NCBI GenBank assembly: GCA_003602605.1
Contig: QQRW01000038.1
Location: forward strand, 1 to 54,061
Length of the DNA stretch: 54,061 nucleotides
Origin: Candidatus Poseidoniales archaeon
GTDB taxonomy: Archaea > Thermoplasmatota > Poseidoniia > Poseidoniales > Poseidoniaceae
Direction of reading: 5' to 3'
Shown: one piece after another, positions 25,259-33,620 of the stretch
Numbering within the stretch: the first letter of the stretch is position 1
Layout of the letters: every line of letters starts with the position of its first letter
Position numbers and translations under genes: made by a program
The notes under the pieces: generated by a model
Databases searched by the model: none
What the model saw: the letters and a program-made list of their open reading frames with translations, nothing else
Told to the model about the DNA's origin: nothing

Positions 25259-26923
25259 ATGCGCACTAAAGTTCAGGAGGAAGGTCCTGCACGTGCAGAA
25301 GACTTTGAGATCATCAAAGCACTGCACTTGGCAGGCTCGGGGAGAGTCCGAGCGTCAGTGGATGAGCGCACGCTGTCTCTTGAGACAAGAAGCGGCCACG
25401 GACTGGACCTCCGTTTATCCAACATATCCCGTGTGCATCACCACCATACTCGGCTTGTTCCCTTCTCGTTCGCTCTCATCGGTGCAGGTCTCATCTATAT
25501 CGCACAACGAATACTGATTCCAAACACCCTGCAAATGGTTACTGCTGCCTTTGGAGCCGTATTGATTCTCGGATGGCTGGGTACGCGAAAGCCAACGCTC
25601 ACACTCGATACTGAGGTGGGAGATTGCCACACTATTACCGGCAACGATGCCTCATTAATGCGATTAGCAACACTTCTCAAGCGGCTCGAAAGTGGGATGA
25701 GCCTTGAAGACGCCCGAATCGGACTGGACATTCTCGACCGAGACACAGAATTTCCTCGCACAGCAATTCGAGAACTGCAAGAGGTTCCCGTTCAACCGGT
25801 CCACATACAAGCACCCACATCCATTGGCACATTCCTAACAGATGCACTTCCCGAAGACGAAATACCTGCCTCCGTGTCCTCTTTCGATCTCTTTGAGGAA
25901 GAAATAGATCTAGACTTCGGAGACAACAATCCGCTCTCAAATGGATGGATGACTGGTGAAGATATTGCTGAACCTGTGGTGCGAAATGAACACGGACTGC
26001 TCTCAAGAGGTATTGCCAACGCACATGACCGAAGAGGAGCACTGCCTCGAGTTGCACAAACACCCGGACACCACTACGCCAACCATCCAACTGCACAATT
26101 CCCTACTGCTGTAACCCACAGGCCAGTTTCCTCTTTCCAACATATTGCCCAATCAACCACTGCTGAACTACCTCGAGAACATCATGATGTTCATACCACG
26201 GATGCGCCGAAGTCTTTCATTCCGAACTTCCATGGACCAAATGGTGTTCACGTGCCCGGTTATCCAGCGCATGAACCACATATCGAAATCTCAGAAGCGA
26301 AAGGCGCGTTTCGTTCGCCCGATTCATTGCTACCCGAAGCCGAGCCATCGACTTCTTTGATCGAAAGCGCCCGAATGGTGAACGCAACGGCAACTCCCAC
26401 ACCTTCGGTATCGGAGATTGCTCCTCGCACACCAGGGAGCCGCCTAAGACCGAAAAGCGCTCAACGGCCAGGTTCTCGTCTACGGCCGAAATCTCGCTCG
26501 CGTACATCATCTGTGAATCGGTTTTCGAACATGGTGAGGCCTGCTGCTGCTCAAATGATTGGGAATGCAACCGAAATAGCGAACCGATTTTTCAACTCTC
26601 GAAACGAACAACAACCCTCTGAAGAGTCATCATCAACCAGAGAGTTGCGTCAGCGTTCTGCTGAAACACTGCAGTCTGAATCGATTGAATCGATACTTAA
26701 CCTTTCGATAAAAAGAGGTGGCCATTTACCTGACAGCGATATAGAGGTGATGCTCGCCCACATGAATCGAAGACAAACCTTCATCGAACAAGATGAACAA
26801 GCAAAGCAAGAAGTTGCTCAGTTGCCACACCTCGATGATGTCTCGTTTGGTGAACTCAAAGACAGCAAAACACACCATGCTGAGAACGCAGGCAAAGCTG
26901 GTCTACCTCGACTAGACCTGTGA
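25259..26923 (+). CDS. Membrane protein with PH-like N-terminus and long disordered region
   Basis: I do not recognise a named family. The first 60 residues contain short beta-strands (VRASVDERTLSLETRSG, LDLRLSNIS) reminiscent of a small PH-like or DUF domain. Two hydrophobic segments follow (FSFALIGAGLIYIA and VTAAFGAVLILGWLG), then a predicted soluble part with a helical segment. Most of the remainder is low-complexity and probably disordered. It includes two identical 9-residue units PGSRLRPKS (residues near 390-410) separated by AQR and followed by an RSR stretch, a strongly basic patch that could bind nucleic acid or membrane lipid. The start is ATG 25259; a TTG at 25247 is also possible. 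The gene converges on the PfkB-type kinase gene with a one-base gap. Confidence 0.65.
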   Translation: MRTKVQEEGPARAEDFEIIKALHLAGSGRVRASVDERTLSLETRSGHGLDLRLSNISRVHHHHTRLVPFSFALIGAGLIYIAQRILIPNTLQMVTAAFGAVLILGWLGTRKPTLTLDTEVGDCHTITGNDASLMRLATLLKRLESGMSLEDARIGLDILDRDTEFPRTAIRELQEVPVQPVHIQAPTSIGTFLTDALPEDEIPASVSSFDLFEEEIDLDFGDNNPLSNGWMTGEDIAEPVVRNEHGLLSRGIANAHDRRGALPRVAQTPGHHYANHPTAQFPTAVTHRPVSSFQHIAQSTTAELPREHHDVHTTDAPKSFIPNFHGPNGVHVPGYPAHEPHIEISEAKGAFRSPDSLLPEAEPSTSLIESARMVNATATPTPSVSEIAPRTPGSRLRPKSAQRPGSRLRPKSRSRTSSVNRFSNMVRPAAAQMIGNATEIANRFFNSRNEQQPSEESSSTRELRQRSAETLQSESIESILNLSIKRGGHLPDSDIEVMLAHMNRRQTFIEQDEQAKQEVAQLPHLDDVSFGELKDSKTHHAENAGKAGLPRLDL

Positions 26924-26924
26924 A

Positions 26925-27884
26925 TCAGTTCAACATCTGTTCAAAGTCTGAAAGACGTTGGCTGAAGGCCTCCAAACTCATCGATTGAAGCGCTTCAGTG
27001 CCAAACGATTCGAGAGTGAAGCTGGCGCTAACGGTTGCTGAGAGCAAAGCCTGCCGTAGTTCATCTCGTGAAAGTTCACCTTCGCCTGTTGCGAGGTGGG
27101 CAGCAATAGAGCCAGCAAAAGTATCCCCACATCCGGTCGGGTCAACAACATGTTCTGTCGGATAGGCCGGCAATGAAATGATGTCGCCACCATGAAAAGC
27201 GATAACACCGTGTTCACCTCGCTTGACGACCAGTGTTTTGACACCAATCATCTCCAAGACCTTTCGAGCGGCTCGAACGAGGTTTTCATCGTCGGCTAAC
27301 ATGCGAACTTCACCGTCGTTGATGATGACAAGATCGACACTTTGCATGACCTCAAGCAGAGAATCCTTTGCGATATCAATCCAAAGATTCATCGAATCAA
27401 GCATTGACAATCGGCGTGGTGATGCTTGTTGTAAAACGCTTGCTTGCAACGCTGGGTGAAGGTTAGCGCAGAATGTAATCTGTGGAGAACGGTGGGTTTC
27501 TGGAACCTTTGGCTCAAAGTGTTCGAAAACATTGAGATGTGTTTCATGAGTTTGTGCTTCTGCCATCGTTCCATGGTACGAACCTGACCAGCGGAATGTA
27601 TCCCCCTCCGCAGTCTCAATACCCTGCAAATCCAGCCCGCTGCTGGACAACAACATACGGTCTTTTTCTGAAAAATCTTGACCTACTACGCCAACCAATC
27701 CTACTTTCTCAAGGGACAGTCGCTTCGAATGAAACGAACAAGCGAGACCTGCATATGTTGCTGAGCCACCAAGTGCGTCTTTGACGTGACCAAGGGGTGA
27801 GGCGACACTGTCGTAAGCGACACTTCCAACGATGAGTACATCCATGTATTGCCGTAAAGCGTTGAATACTTGTCCCTTTCGCAT
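26925..27884 (-). CDS. PfkB-family carbohydrate/nucleoside kinase
   Basis: A ribokinase-like sugar or nucleoside kinase. The N-terminal glycine-rich substrate lid is present (DALGGSATYAGLA). The C-terminal signature DPTGCGDTFAGSIAAHL carries the anion hole and the catalytic Asp of the GxGD motif. A VVKRGEHGVIAF strand precedes it, as in other PfkB enzymes. The substrate is not predictable; candidates include ribose, adenosine or a related sugar. Family members usually begin just before MDVLIVGSVAYDS, so the ATG at 27845 is as good a start as the ATG at 27884 that I report. The gene sits 11 bases after the biotin carboxylase gene on the same strand, probably in the same transcript. Confidence 0.8.
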   Translation of the reverse strand: MRKGQVFNALRQYMDVLIVGSVAYDSVASPLGHVKDALGGSATYAGLACSFHSKRLSLEKVGLVGVVGQDFSEKDRMLLSSSGLDLQGIETAEGDTFRWSGSYHGTMAEAQTHETHLNVFEHFEPKVPETHRSPQITFCANLHPALQASVLQQASPRRLSMLDSMNLWIDIAKDSLLEVMQSVDLVIINDGEVRMLADDENLVRAARKVLEMIGVKTLVVKRGEHGVIAFHGGDIISLPAYPTEHVVDPTGCGDTFAGSIAAHLATGEGELSRDELRQALLSATVSASFTLESFGTEALQSMSLEAFSQRLSDFEQMLN

Positions 27885-27895
27885 CAATCAAGTGC

Positions 27896-29236
27896 TTATC
27901 CAAGCAACTCTTCATGCATGTCAATGTATTGAATCGTGATGTCCCGGTTGAGGAAGTCCTCTTCATCCATTATACGCCGGTGAAGCGGAATCAGGTGTTC
28001 AACACCGGAAATAACCGTTTCATCAAGAGCAGTTCGCATGCGTTTGACTGCATCATCGCGATCTCGACCCCAAACCAAAAGCTTGGCCAACAGCGAGTCA
28101 AAGCAACCTGGCATTTCGTAACCAGGGTGAGCGTGCGTATCGACACGAACTCCATATCCGGATGGGAAATGACATTCCCAAAGGCGACCTGGGCTGGGAA
28201 TAAATTTACGAGGATCTTCGGCGTTCAATCGACATTGAATCGCGTGACCGTGCCATACAATCTCCTCCTGCTGTAGAGGAAGTTCTTCGCCTTGAGCAAC
28301 GCGTATTCCTAGTTCCACAAGATTATGGCCGGTGATGAGTTCAGTAACGGTGTGTTCCACCTGTACTCGAGGATTCACTTCCAAGAAGTAAAAATCCCCG
28401 TTCGAATCACGTAGGAACTCAAAAGTGGCTAAGCCTTTGTAACCCACCGATTCAGCACCCTTGCAAACCAAAGCTCCGATTTCTTCACGCTTCGCCTCGT
28501 CCAACCAAGGTCCTTCTTCGACCAGTTTTTGATGGCGGCGTTGAATCGAACAGAAACGTTCTCCGAAATGAATTGCTTTCTTGCCGTCACCTAAGACTTG
28601 GAATTCAACGTGCTGCGCACCTTGAATGTACTTCTCTACGAAAACTCGCTCATCGCCGAAAGCAGACCGTGCACGGGATTGGCACAGTTTGAGGGCGTTT
28701 TCAAACTCGTCGGATTTCTCGACGATTTGCATACCAATGCCACCTCCGCCTGCAGCTGCCTTGATAATGACTGGATAACCGATGTCTTCAGCGAGTGCGG
28801 ATGCCACAGCTGCATCAGAAATCGGCTCGGAAGAACCCTTAGCGGTTGGAAGGCCTGCAGCCTCCATTGCTGCACGAGCCTCGATTTTATCGCCAAGAAG
28901 CGTGATGACATCAGCCGACGGACCGATGAACGTGATACCCTCTTCTTGCAATCGGCGGACAAATGTAGCGTTTTCAGCAAGGAAGCCGTATCCAGGGTGA
29001 ACAGCGTCACAGCCCATCTCTTTTGCGGCATGAATAACCGATTCGATGTCGAGATAAGTATCCAAAGGATTCGCCTTGTAATTCGCATACGCCACATCAG
29101 CGAAACGAACTGGCAGAGAAAGGCGGTCTTCTCGGCCGTGAATAATCGCAGCCTCAATGCCCATGTCACGTAGAGTTCGGAGAATTCGAAGAGCTATTTC
29201 ACCGCGGTTCGCAATGAGTACACGCTTGAATGCCAT
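27896..29236 (-). CDS. accC: Biotin carboxylase subunit of acyl-CoA carboxylase
   Basis: The 446-residue enzyme carboxylates biotin with bicarbonate and ATP, the first half-reaction of acetyl/propionyl-CoA carboxylase. Landmarks in order: the N-terminal KRVLIANRGEIALRI, DAVHPGYGFLAEN, the ATP-grasp glycine loop KAAAGGGGIGM, the catalytic FLEVNPRVQVEHTVTE and a C-terminal GCFDSLLAKL. Its length fits a free AccC subunit rather than a fused alpha chain. No carboxyltransferase or biotin carrier gene lies in the window. In archaea this complex normally serves carbon or propionate metabolism; here it could also supply malonyl-CoA to the megasynthase, which has a malonyl-type AT. That link is inferred from enzymology, not from gene order. 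Confidence 0.93.
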   Translation of the reverse strand: MAFKRVLIANRGEIALRILRTLRDMGIEAAIIHGREDRLSLPVRFADVAYANYKANPLDTYLDIESVIHAAKEMGCDAVHPGYGFLAENATFVRRLQEEGITFIGPSADVITLLGDKIEARAAMEAAGLPTAKGSSEPISDAAVASALAEDIGYPVIIKAAAGGGGIGMQIVEKSDEFENALKLCQSRARSAFGDERVFVEKYIQGAQHVEFQVLGDGKKAIHFGERFCSIQRRHQKLVEEGPWLDEAKREEIGALVCKGAESVGYKGLATFEFLRDSNGDFYFLEVNPRVQVEHTVTELITGHNLVELGIRVAQGEELPLQQEEIVWHGHAIQCRLNAEDPRKFIPSPGRLWECHFPSGYGVRVDTHAHPGYEMPGCFDSLLAKLLVWGRDRDDAVKRMRTALDETVISGVEHLIPLHRRIMDEEDFLNRDITIQYIDMHEELLG

Positions 29237-29415
29237 GAGTTACTCGAAGAGCAATTACTCTATGATGCCAACGGTCAAAGTCGATACAAAAGTGTCCATT
29301 TCCACAGTGTCATTTGTGTCGATAAAAGTTCCATCACATGTCGAAACTGACCGGATTCCAGTCATTGGAATCTATGTTTATGATATTTTCAAGAAAAAAC
29401 TCCGCAAAATTGATA

Positions 29416-29434
29416 TCACATGACTGCGATGTGA
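29416..29434. promoter_or_regulatory. Inverted repeat upstream of the DUF2493 gene
   Basis: TCACAT (29416-29421) and ATGTGA (29429-29434) are perfect reverse complements around a 7-base spacer, ending four bases before the start codon. It could bind a dimeric regulator of the DUF2493 gene; the divergent accC start is 180 bases away. The remaining intergenic sequence (29237-29415) is AT-rich, with an A/T-rich TATA-like TTTATGATATTTT near 29377. Confidence 0.4.
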
Positions 29435-29438
29435 GCAC

Positions 29439-29912
29439 ATGACGCAGAAACCCCGAACCGGAGCCGAGGCTCTCGACCAGTTAGCAGGAAAGGATTTGAA
29501 CAGAGATGGACGCATCGTAAATTTAGTCATTTGCGGCAATTCCAAGTTTTACGATTACGCATGGCTTGAAGATAAATTGGACGTTTGGGTAGAAGCAAAC
29601 GCCTATCCCGATCTCATCATCTTAGGAGGCGCCAGCGGCGTTGATTACTTAGCAGAGCGCTGGGCGAACAACAACAACATCCAGCTCGCTGTGTTTAGCG
29701 AAGCATGGACAGCTCCTCGTCCGAACTCTGCGCATGATTCTGGACGACCGGAAGCGGTGGCAACCTTGGCAAAAACCATGCTCGACAGAGCCACGCACAT
29801 GCTCTCGTTCCCAGGACCCGATTCAGTATGGACGAAAAGAATGGAGGAAAGAGCCGTTGAAAACGGTATTCCAGTGACAAGTGTACCCTTGCCAACTGAA
29901 GGACTGGAGTGA
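29439..29912 (+). CDS. SLOG-superfamily DUF2493 (YspA-like) protein
   Basis: A 157-residue protein with a Rossmann-like SLOG fold, predicted to bind a nucleotide-derived ligand. The strand-loop motifs are visible: LVICGNSKFYDY at the N-terminus, LIILGGASGVDYLAERWA in the middle (the characteristic GGAxGxD loop) and MLSFPGPDS later. DUF2493 members are found near phage and defence genes as well as in housekeeping contexts; here there is no such context. The ATG at 29439 lies in the divergent region opposite accC and just after an inverted repeat. The gene is convergent with the flavoprotein gene, three bases away. Confidence 0.75.
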   Translation: MTQKPRTGAEALDQLAGKDLNRDGRIVNLVICGNSKFYDYAWLEDKLDVWVEANAYPDLIILGGASGVDYLAERWANNNNIQLAVFSEAWTAPRPNSAHDSGRPEAVATLAKTMLDRATHMLSFPGPDSVWTKRMEERAVENGIPVTSVPLPTEGLE

Positions 29913-29915
29913 TTC

Positions 29916-31166
29916 TCAGTAAACGTCGCGCAAGTAACGCTTCTCTTCTCGCATCATGGTCGTGCCAATGAAGTGTGTTGCGTCGTCTTCCGACATTCCA
30001 CCGTGTTCCATGGCGATTTCAATGAGTGCTCGATGAACGTCTTTAGCCATGTAGGTCTTGTCGCCACAGATGTAGAAGTAAGCACCGTTTTCAAACCATT
30101 CCCAAATGTCAGCGCCATGTTCTTTGAGGCGGTGTTGAACGTAGATTTTCTCTTCTTGGTCGCGTGACCATGCAGTTGTGAATTTGTACAAATCTCCACT
30201 GTCCATCCATCCTTCAATCTGTTCCTTATAGTAAAACTCAGTTTTAGCAGATTGGTCGCCGAAGAACAACCAATTTCGGCCTTTACCACCATCAAAAACC
30301 CGTTGTTCCATGAACGCTCTAAATGGAGCGATACCGGTTCCAGGTCCAACCATGATGATGTCAACATCTTTGTCCTCTGGAAGGATGAAAGACTTGGTAG
30401 GAGACATGAATACGCCGATTGGTTTGCCGGTAGTATCAATTTCATCGGCCAGATATTGAGTGCAAAGACCACCGCGAGGGCGATTGTGGTATTCGAATCG
30501 AACAATACCTACGGTTAGTTCAACAAATCCAGGGTGTGCGTCGTGAGAGGAAGCGATCGAGTAGAGTCGAGGTTTGAGACGAGCAACCAAGTCGAGGAAC
30601 TCCTCGGGAGAGTACTTAACACCAAACTCTCGCATGATGTCAACATAGTCACGGGTCCAAAGGTAGTTTTCAATTTCTTTTTCGTCTCCGAGAAGAGCCT
30701 CTACCCTTGCAGCTGGATCGTCGGATGCTTTGCTGGTGGCAAGTCCGGGAGGAGTGGCTGAAGAATCAGAAGATTCCCAATCCTCGCTTGAACGGCTACG
30801 AGCCACAATTTTCAAAGAAATTTTCATTCCGGATGAGACGACTTTTCCGGCAAGGGATTGAACAAACTTCTTGTTCGCCATGTGGACCTCAAAATCCTTC
30901 TTGAGAGCAGTGTACAAGTCGCGCTCTCCGTTGTGAGTCTCTACAATGTAATCTCTATCCCAGCCTTGAAGTTCAAGAATCTCCTCAACGATGTGAGGGG
31001 GATTTTCAGACATGACACCGAGGGCATCACCGACCTTGTAGTCAAGGCCAGAGTCCCCGAGTGCAAAGACAATGTGACGGGTCTCTTTACGAGAACCCTC
31101 CCCGTTGAGAATATAATTCTCGGTTATTTCAGTCATGTAAGGATTCTTTGCGCTCCAATCGGACAT
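29916..31166 (-). CDS. CysJ/CPR-type FAD-NADPH oxidoreductase domain protein
   Basis: A 416-residue flavoprotein reductase that passes electrons from NADPH through FAD to an unknown partner. It has the FAD-binding connector and core of sulfite reductase flavoprotein/cytochrome P450 reductase, with RLYSIASS (FAD), a GGLCTQYL-like flavin loop, GTGIAPFRAFM and FFGDQS (NADPH phosphate and ribose), FYICGDKTYMAKDVH, and a C-terminal aromatic Tyr in RYLRDVY that stacks on FAD. There is no N-terminal FMN flavodoxin domain, so a separate flavodoxin, ferredoxin or sulfite reductase partner is needed. The ATG at 31166 is preceded by GGTGATATT; the longer frame from 31214 is unlikely. It is divergent from the phytoene-desaturase-like gene. 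Confidence 0.83.
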   Translation of the reverse strand: MSDWSAKNPYMTEITENYILNGEGSRKETRHIVFALGDSGLDYKVGDALGVMSENPPHIVEEILELQGWDRDYIVETHNGERDLYTALKKDFEVHMANKKFVQSLAGKVVSSGMKISLKIVARSRSSEDWESSDSSATPPGLATSKASDDPAARVEALLGDEKEIENYLWTRDYVDIMREFGVKYSPEEFLDLVARLKPRLYSIASSHDAHPGFVELTVGIVRFEYHNRPRGGLCTQYLADEIDTTGKPIGVFMSPTKSFILPEDKDVDIIMVGPGTGIAPFRAFMEQRVFDGGKGRNWLFFGDQSAKTEFYYKEQIEGWMDSGDLYKFTTAWSRDQEEKIYVQHRLKEHGADIWEWFENGAYFYICGDKTYMAKDVHRALIEIAMEHGGMSEDDATHFIGTTMMREEKRYLRDVY

Positions 31167-31306
31167 AATATCACCCACCAACCCAAGGCTGTAGTTGGTC
31201 CACAATGGGGACACTTATCATGCTTATTGAGCGATGTTGATGCCGATTCGCACGGCGTCACAGGACCCTCAAAAACCTTCACAATTTTCAAGGATGCAAA
31301 CGGCCA

Positions 31307-31314
31307 TTTATATG
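31307..31314 (+). promoter_or_regulatory. TATA box for the phytoene-desaturase-like gene
   Basis: TTTATATG is centred about 25 bases before the ATG at 31336. That spacing puts transcription start at or next to the start codon, so the mRNA is predicted to be leaderless; no ribosome binding site is visible. Confidence 0.6.
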
Positions 31315-31335
31315 GTAAACCTCTTACTTGACTGT

Positions 31336-32946
31336 ATGACTCAAATCAATAAACCAACAGCACTGATTGTAGGCTCCGGCCCCGGAGGACTCGCAAGTGC
31401 GCTACTGCTCGCCCATTCGGGAGTAGATGTAACCATCCTTGAGAAAGAAGAACAAGTCGGCGGACGTACCAAGCTCGTACACAAAGACGGCTACACCTTC
31501 GACCGCGGACCCACCTTCTTCCATTATCCTGAAGTGATCGAGGAAATTTTTCAAGCCATTGGCCGAGATGCTCACAAAGAACTCGGACTCATGCCGCTTG
31601 ACCCAATGTATCGCCTCGTTTTCGGTGCAGGCGGACACATCGATGCAACCAGTAACCTTGACGAGATGACCGAAAGAATCCGTGAACTTGCAGGTGACAA
31701 GAACGCTAAAGGATTCGAAAAGTACGTTCTTCAAAACCGAAAGAAACTCGAATTCTCCAAGCAGTGCCTCCAGACTCCATGGACCAGCCCTCTCAATATT
31801 CTCTCAAAGAGAGCAATGCGAGTTGCGACCATCCTCAAACCGTGGGCAAGTGTCGCAGGAGATTTGAGCAAACACTTCGACGATGAGCGTGTAAGACTCG
31901 CCATGTCTTTTCAGACCAAGTACCTCGGCATGAGCCCTTTCCACGCCCCATCGTTGTTCACAATCCTCGCTTTCCTCGAGTATGAACACGGAATATTCCA
32001 CGCTAAAGGCGGCCTCGGCAGCATCACCAAGCGAATGGGTGAAATTGCTGAAGAAATGGGTGTAAAAATCCGTTGCAACACTCCCGTAACATCCCTTATC
32101 TACGAAGGTAAGACCGTAGTAGGCGCCCGAATTGAAGGCGAAGAAATCATGGCCGACAAAGTTGTCGTTAACGCAGACTTCGCTCACGCCATGACAACGC
32201 TCGTTCCAAACGAAAAGCGTAAGAAATGGTCCGACAAGAAACTCGAGAAGAAGGGATATTCATGTTCAACCTTCATGCTTTATCTCGGTGTTGACAAGCA
32301 GTACGATCTCCCTCACCACCAGATCTATGCTTCGTCTGCATACGAAAAGAATCTTCATGACATAACCAACCACAAACTCACTTGGGATGACCCGTCAGTT
32401 TACGTTCAAAACGCCAGTATCACCGATGACAGCCTTGCGCCGGAGGGACATTCCACAGTTTACGTCCTGGTTCCAGTCCCGAACACCCATGAAACCATCG
32501 TGTGGGACGACATCAAGGCTGACTATCGAGACACAGTCATCAAGCAACTAAGCAAGCTGGGCTACGACGATATCGCAGACCACATCGTTTCCGAGACTGT
32601 CGTCACCCCCGACGACTGGGGCGCATCCGACATTTACCGTGGTGCGGTATTCAACCTCACGCACGACCTCAAGCAAATGCTATGGCGACGCCCGCAAAAC
32701 AGGTTTGAAGAAGCGGACAATCTCTACATCGTTGGCGGAGGAACACACCCCGGCAGCGGATTGCCGACCATCTTTGAAAGCGCACGTATCAGCAGTAAAC
32801 TTCTGCTCGCTGACTTGGGAATGCGCCCTGATTGGAACGGTGTCGACTCTTGGTTCCAAGATGTTCGCAGACCTAAGGTCGGAAATACAGCTGCTAAGCC
32901 TGCACAAGCCACACAGAGAACGACTGGTGACGGTCATGCTGCGTGA
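31336..32946 (+). CDS. Phytoene desaturase-like FAD-dependent oxidoreductase (CrtI family)
   Basis: A 536-residue amine-oxidase/CrtI-like enzyme. The N-terminal dinucleotide fold reads LIVGSGPGGLASALLLAHSG followed by ILEKEEQVGGR, and the C-terminus has the CrtI-type GGGTHPGSGLPTIFESAR with the FAD-binding region. A DRGPTFFHYP segment and the VVNADFAHAM strand also match the family. It most likely desaturates phytoene or a related C30-C50 isoprenoid, a step toward carotenoids and retinal, which would fit rhodopsin-bearing marine archaea. No other carotenoid gene or rhodopsin is in the window, so a role on another isoprenoid is possible. The start is ATG 31336, supported by the TATA box; the longer frame begins at 31234. 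Its end overlaps the lipoprotein gene by 11 bases. Confidence 0.8.
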   Translation: MTQINKPTALIVGSGPGGLASALLLAHSGVDVTILEKEEQVGGRTKLVHKDGYTFDRGPTFFHYPEVIEEIFQAIGRDAHKELGLMPLDPMYRLVFGAGGHIDATSNLDEMTERIRELAGDKNAKGFEKYVLQNRKKLEFSKQCLQTPWTSPLNILSKRAMRVATILKPWASVAGDLSKHFDDERVRLAMSFQTKYLGMSPFHAPSLFTILAFLEYEHGIFHAKGGLGSITKRMGEIAEEMGVKIRCNTPVTSLIYEGKTVVGARIEGEEIMADKVVVNADFAHAMTTLVPNEKRKKWSDKKLEKKGYSCSTFMLYLGVDKQYDLPHHQIYASSAYEKNLHDITNHKLTWDDPSVYVQNASITDDSLAPEGHSTVYVLVPVPNTHETIVWDDIKADYRDTVIKQLSKLGYDDIADHIVSETVVTPDDWGASDIYRGAVFNLTHDLKQMLWRRPQNRFEEADNLYIVGGGTHPGSGLPTIFESARISSKLLLADLGMRPDWNGVDSWFQDVRRPKVGNTAAKPAQATQRTTGDGHAA

Positions 32947-33559
32947 AACTTTACTCGCTTGCCTCACGGTATTGATGTTCCTTGCTGGATGCGTCCAACC
33001 TGATTCGATGATTGAAGATGAATCCTCAAACTCAAACCAGATTCCATTTGAACTCACCTTCTCGGCTGACACACTCGACCGAGAAGAAGACGGCACCCCT
33101 GAATTCGACTTGAAAGAGCAATTGGAAGACGGACCGGTAATGCTTCTGTGGATCGGTGCTGGTTGCACCGGTTGCCATGACTGGACGGACATGATTCGTG
33201 AGAAAGTGGATGAAGGCATGTTTGAAGAATCTAACATGACCATCGTAAGTGTTCACCGATGGGGTGAATTCGAGTCGAAGTCCGATGTCGAAAAGGTATT
33301 TGGAATTGAGAACGAATCAGAACACTACACACCTTGGACAATTGTCACGCCATCAGAACTCACCCAAGCAGAAGACTTCAACACCGAACAAAGCACCGGG
33401 GCTTCGATTTACTCCGCATATGGCAATCCCGGAACACCGACCCTACAGGTTATTGCTCCAAACGGGGTACTGGCATGGCAATCGAAAACTTATTGGGCCA
33501 ATGAAACCGTCTTTGAGGACGGGTTTTCGTTCTTTGAACGACAGGTGAACGAAGAGTGA
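32936..33559 (+). CDS. Thioredoxin-fold lipoprotein with CTGC motif
   Basis: A 207-residue extracytoplasmic thioredoxin-like protein. The N-terminus is a lipoprotein signal (LLACLTVLMFLAGCVQ). After an acidic linker the redox fold appears with VMLLWIGAGCTGCHDW, a CxxC of Cys-Thr-Gly-Cys, and the downstream cis-Pro loop GTPTLQV. It could reduce or form disulfides in secreted proteins, or act in cytochrome or metal-site assembly. The ATG at 32936 is preceded by GGTGACGGTC and overlaps the upstream desaturase stop by 11 bases; the larger reading frame from 32639 is an extension through that gene. A 6-bp hairpin follows, then the succinate dehydrogenase genes. Confidence 0.8.
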   Translation: MLRETLLACLTVLMFLAGCVQPDSMIEDESSNSNQIPFELTFSADTLDREEDGTPEFDLKEQLEDGPVMLLWIGAGCTGCHDWTDMIREKVDEGMFEESNMTIVSVHRWGEFESKSDVEKVFGIENESEHYTPWTIVTPSELTQAEDFNTEQSTGASIYSAYGNPGTPTLQVIAPNGVLAWQSKTYWANETVFEDGFSFFERQVNEE

Positions 33560-33566
33560 ACCTCAA

Positions 33567-33581
33567 AGACCCCGAGGGTCT
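33567..33581 (+). terminator. Stem-loop between the lipoprotein and sdhC
   Basis: AGACCC and GGGTCT pair perfectly around a CGA loop in the 60-base gap between the thioredoxin-fold lipoprotein and the succinate dehydrogenase genes. There is no U-run, so it may be a terminator or a processing site separating the two units. Confidence 0.35.
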
Positions 33582-33620
33582 CCAAGAGTTAAGCAGCCTG
33601 CAAGGCGGCCGGTGAAAACC

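Noticed and set aside
29157-29423. An 88-residue frame opposite the accC start and in the intergenic region
   Set aside because: It overlaps the accC 5' end in antisense, has no domain, and its second half is AT-rich promoter-like sequence.
32639-32935. N-terminal extension of the thioredoxin-fold lipoprotein frame
   Set aside because: The first 99 codons lie inside the desaturase gene; the GGTGAC site and the lipoprotein signal place the start at ATG 32936.
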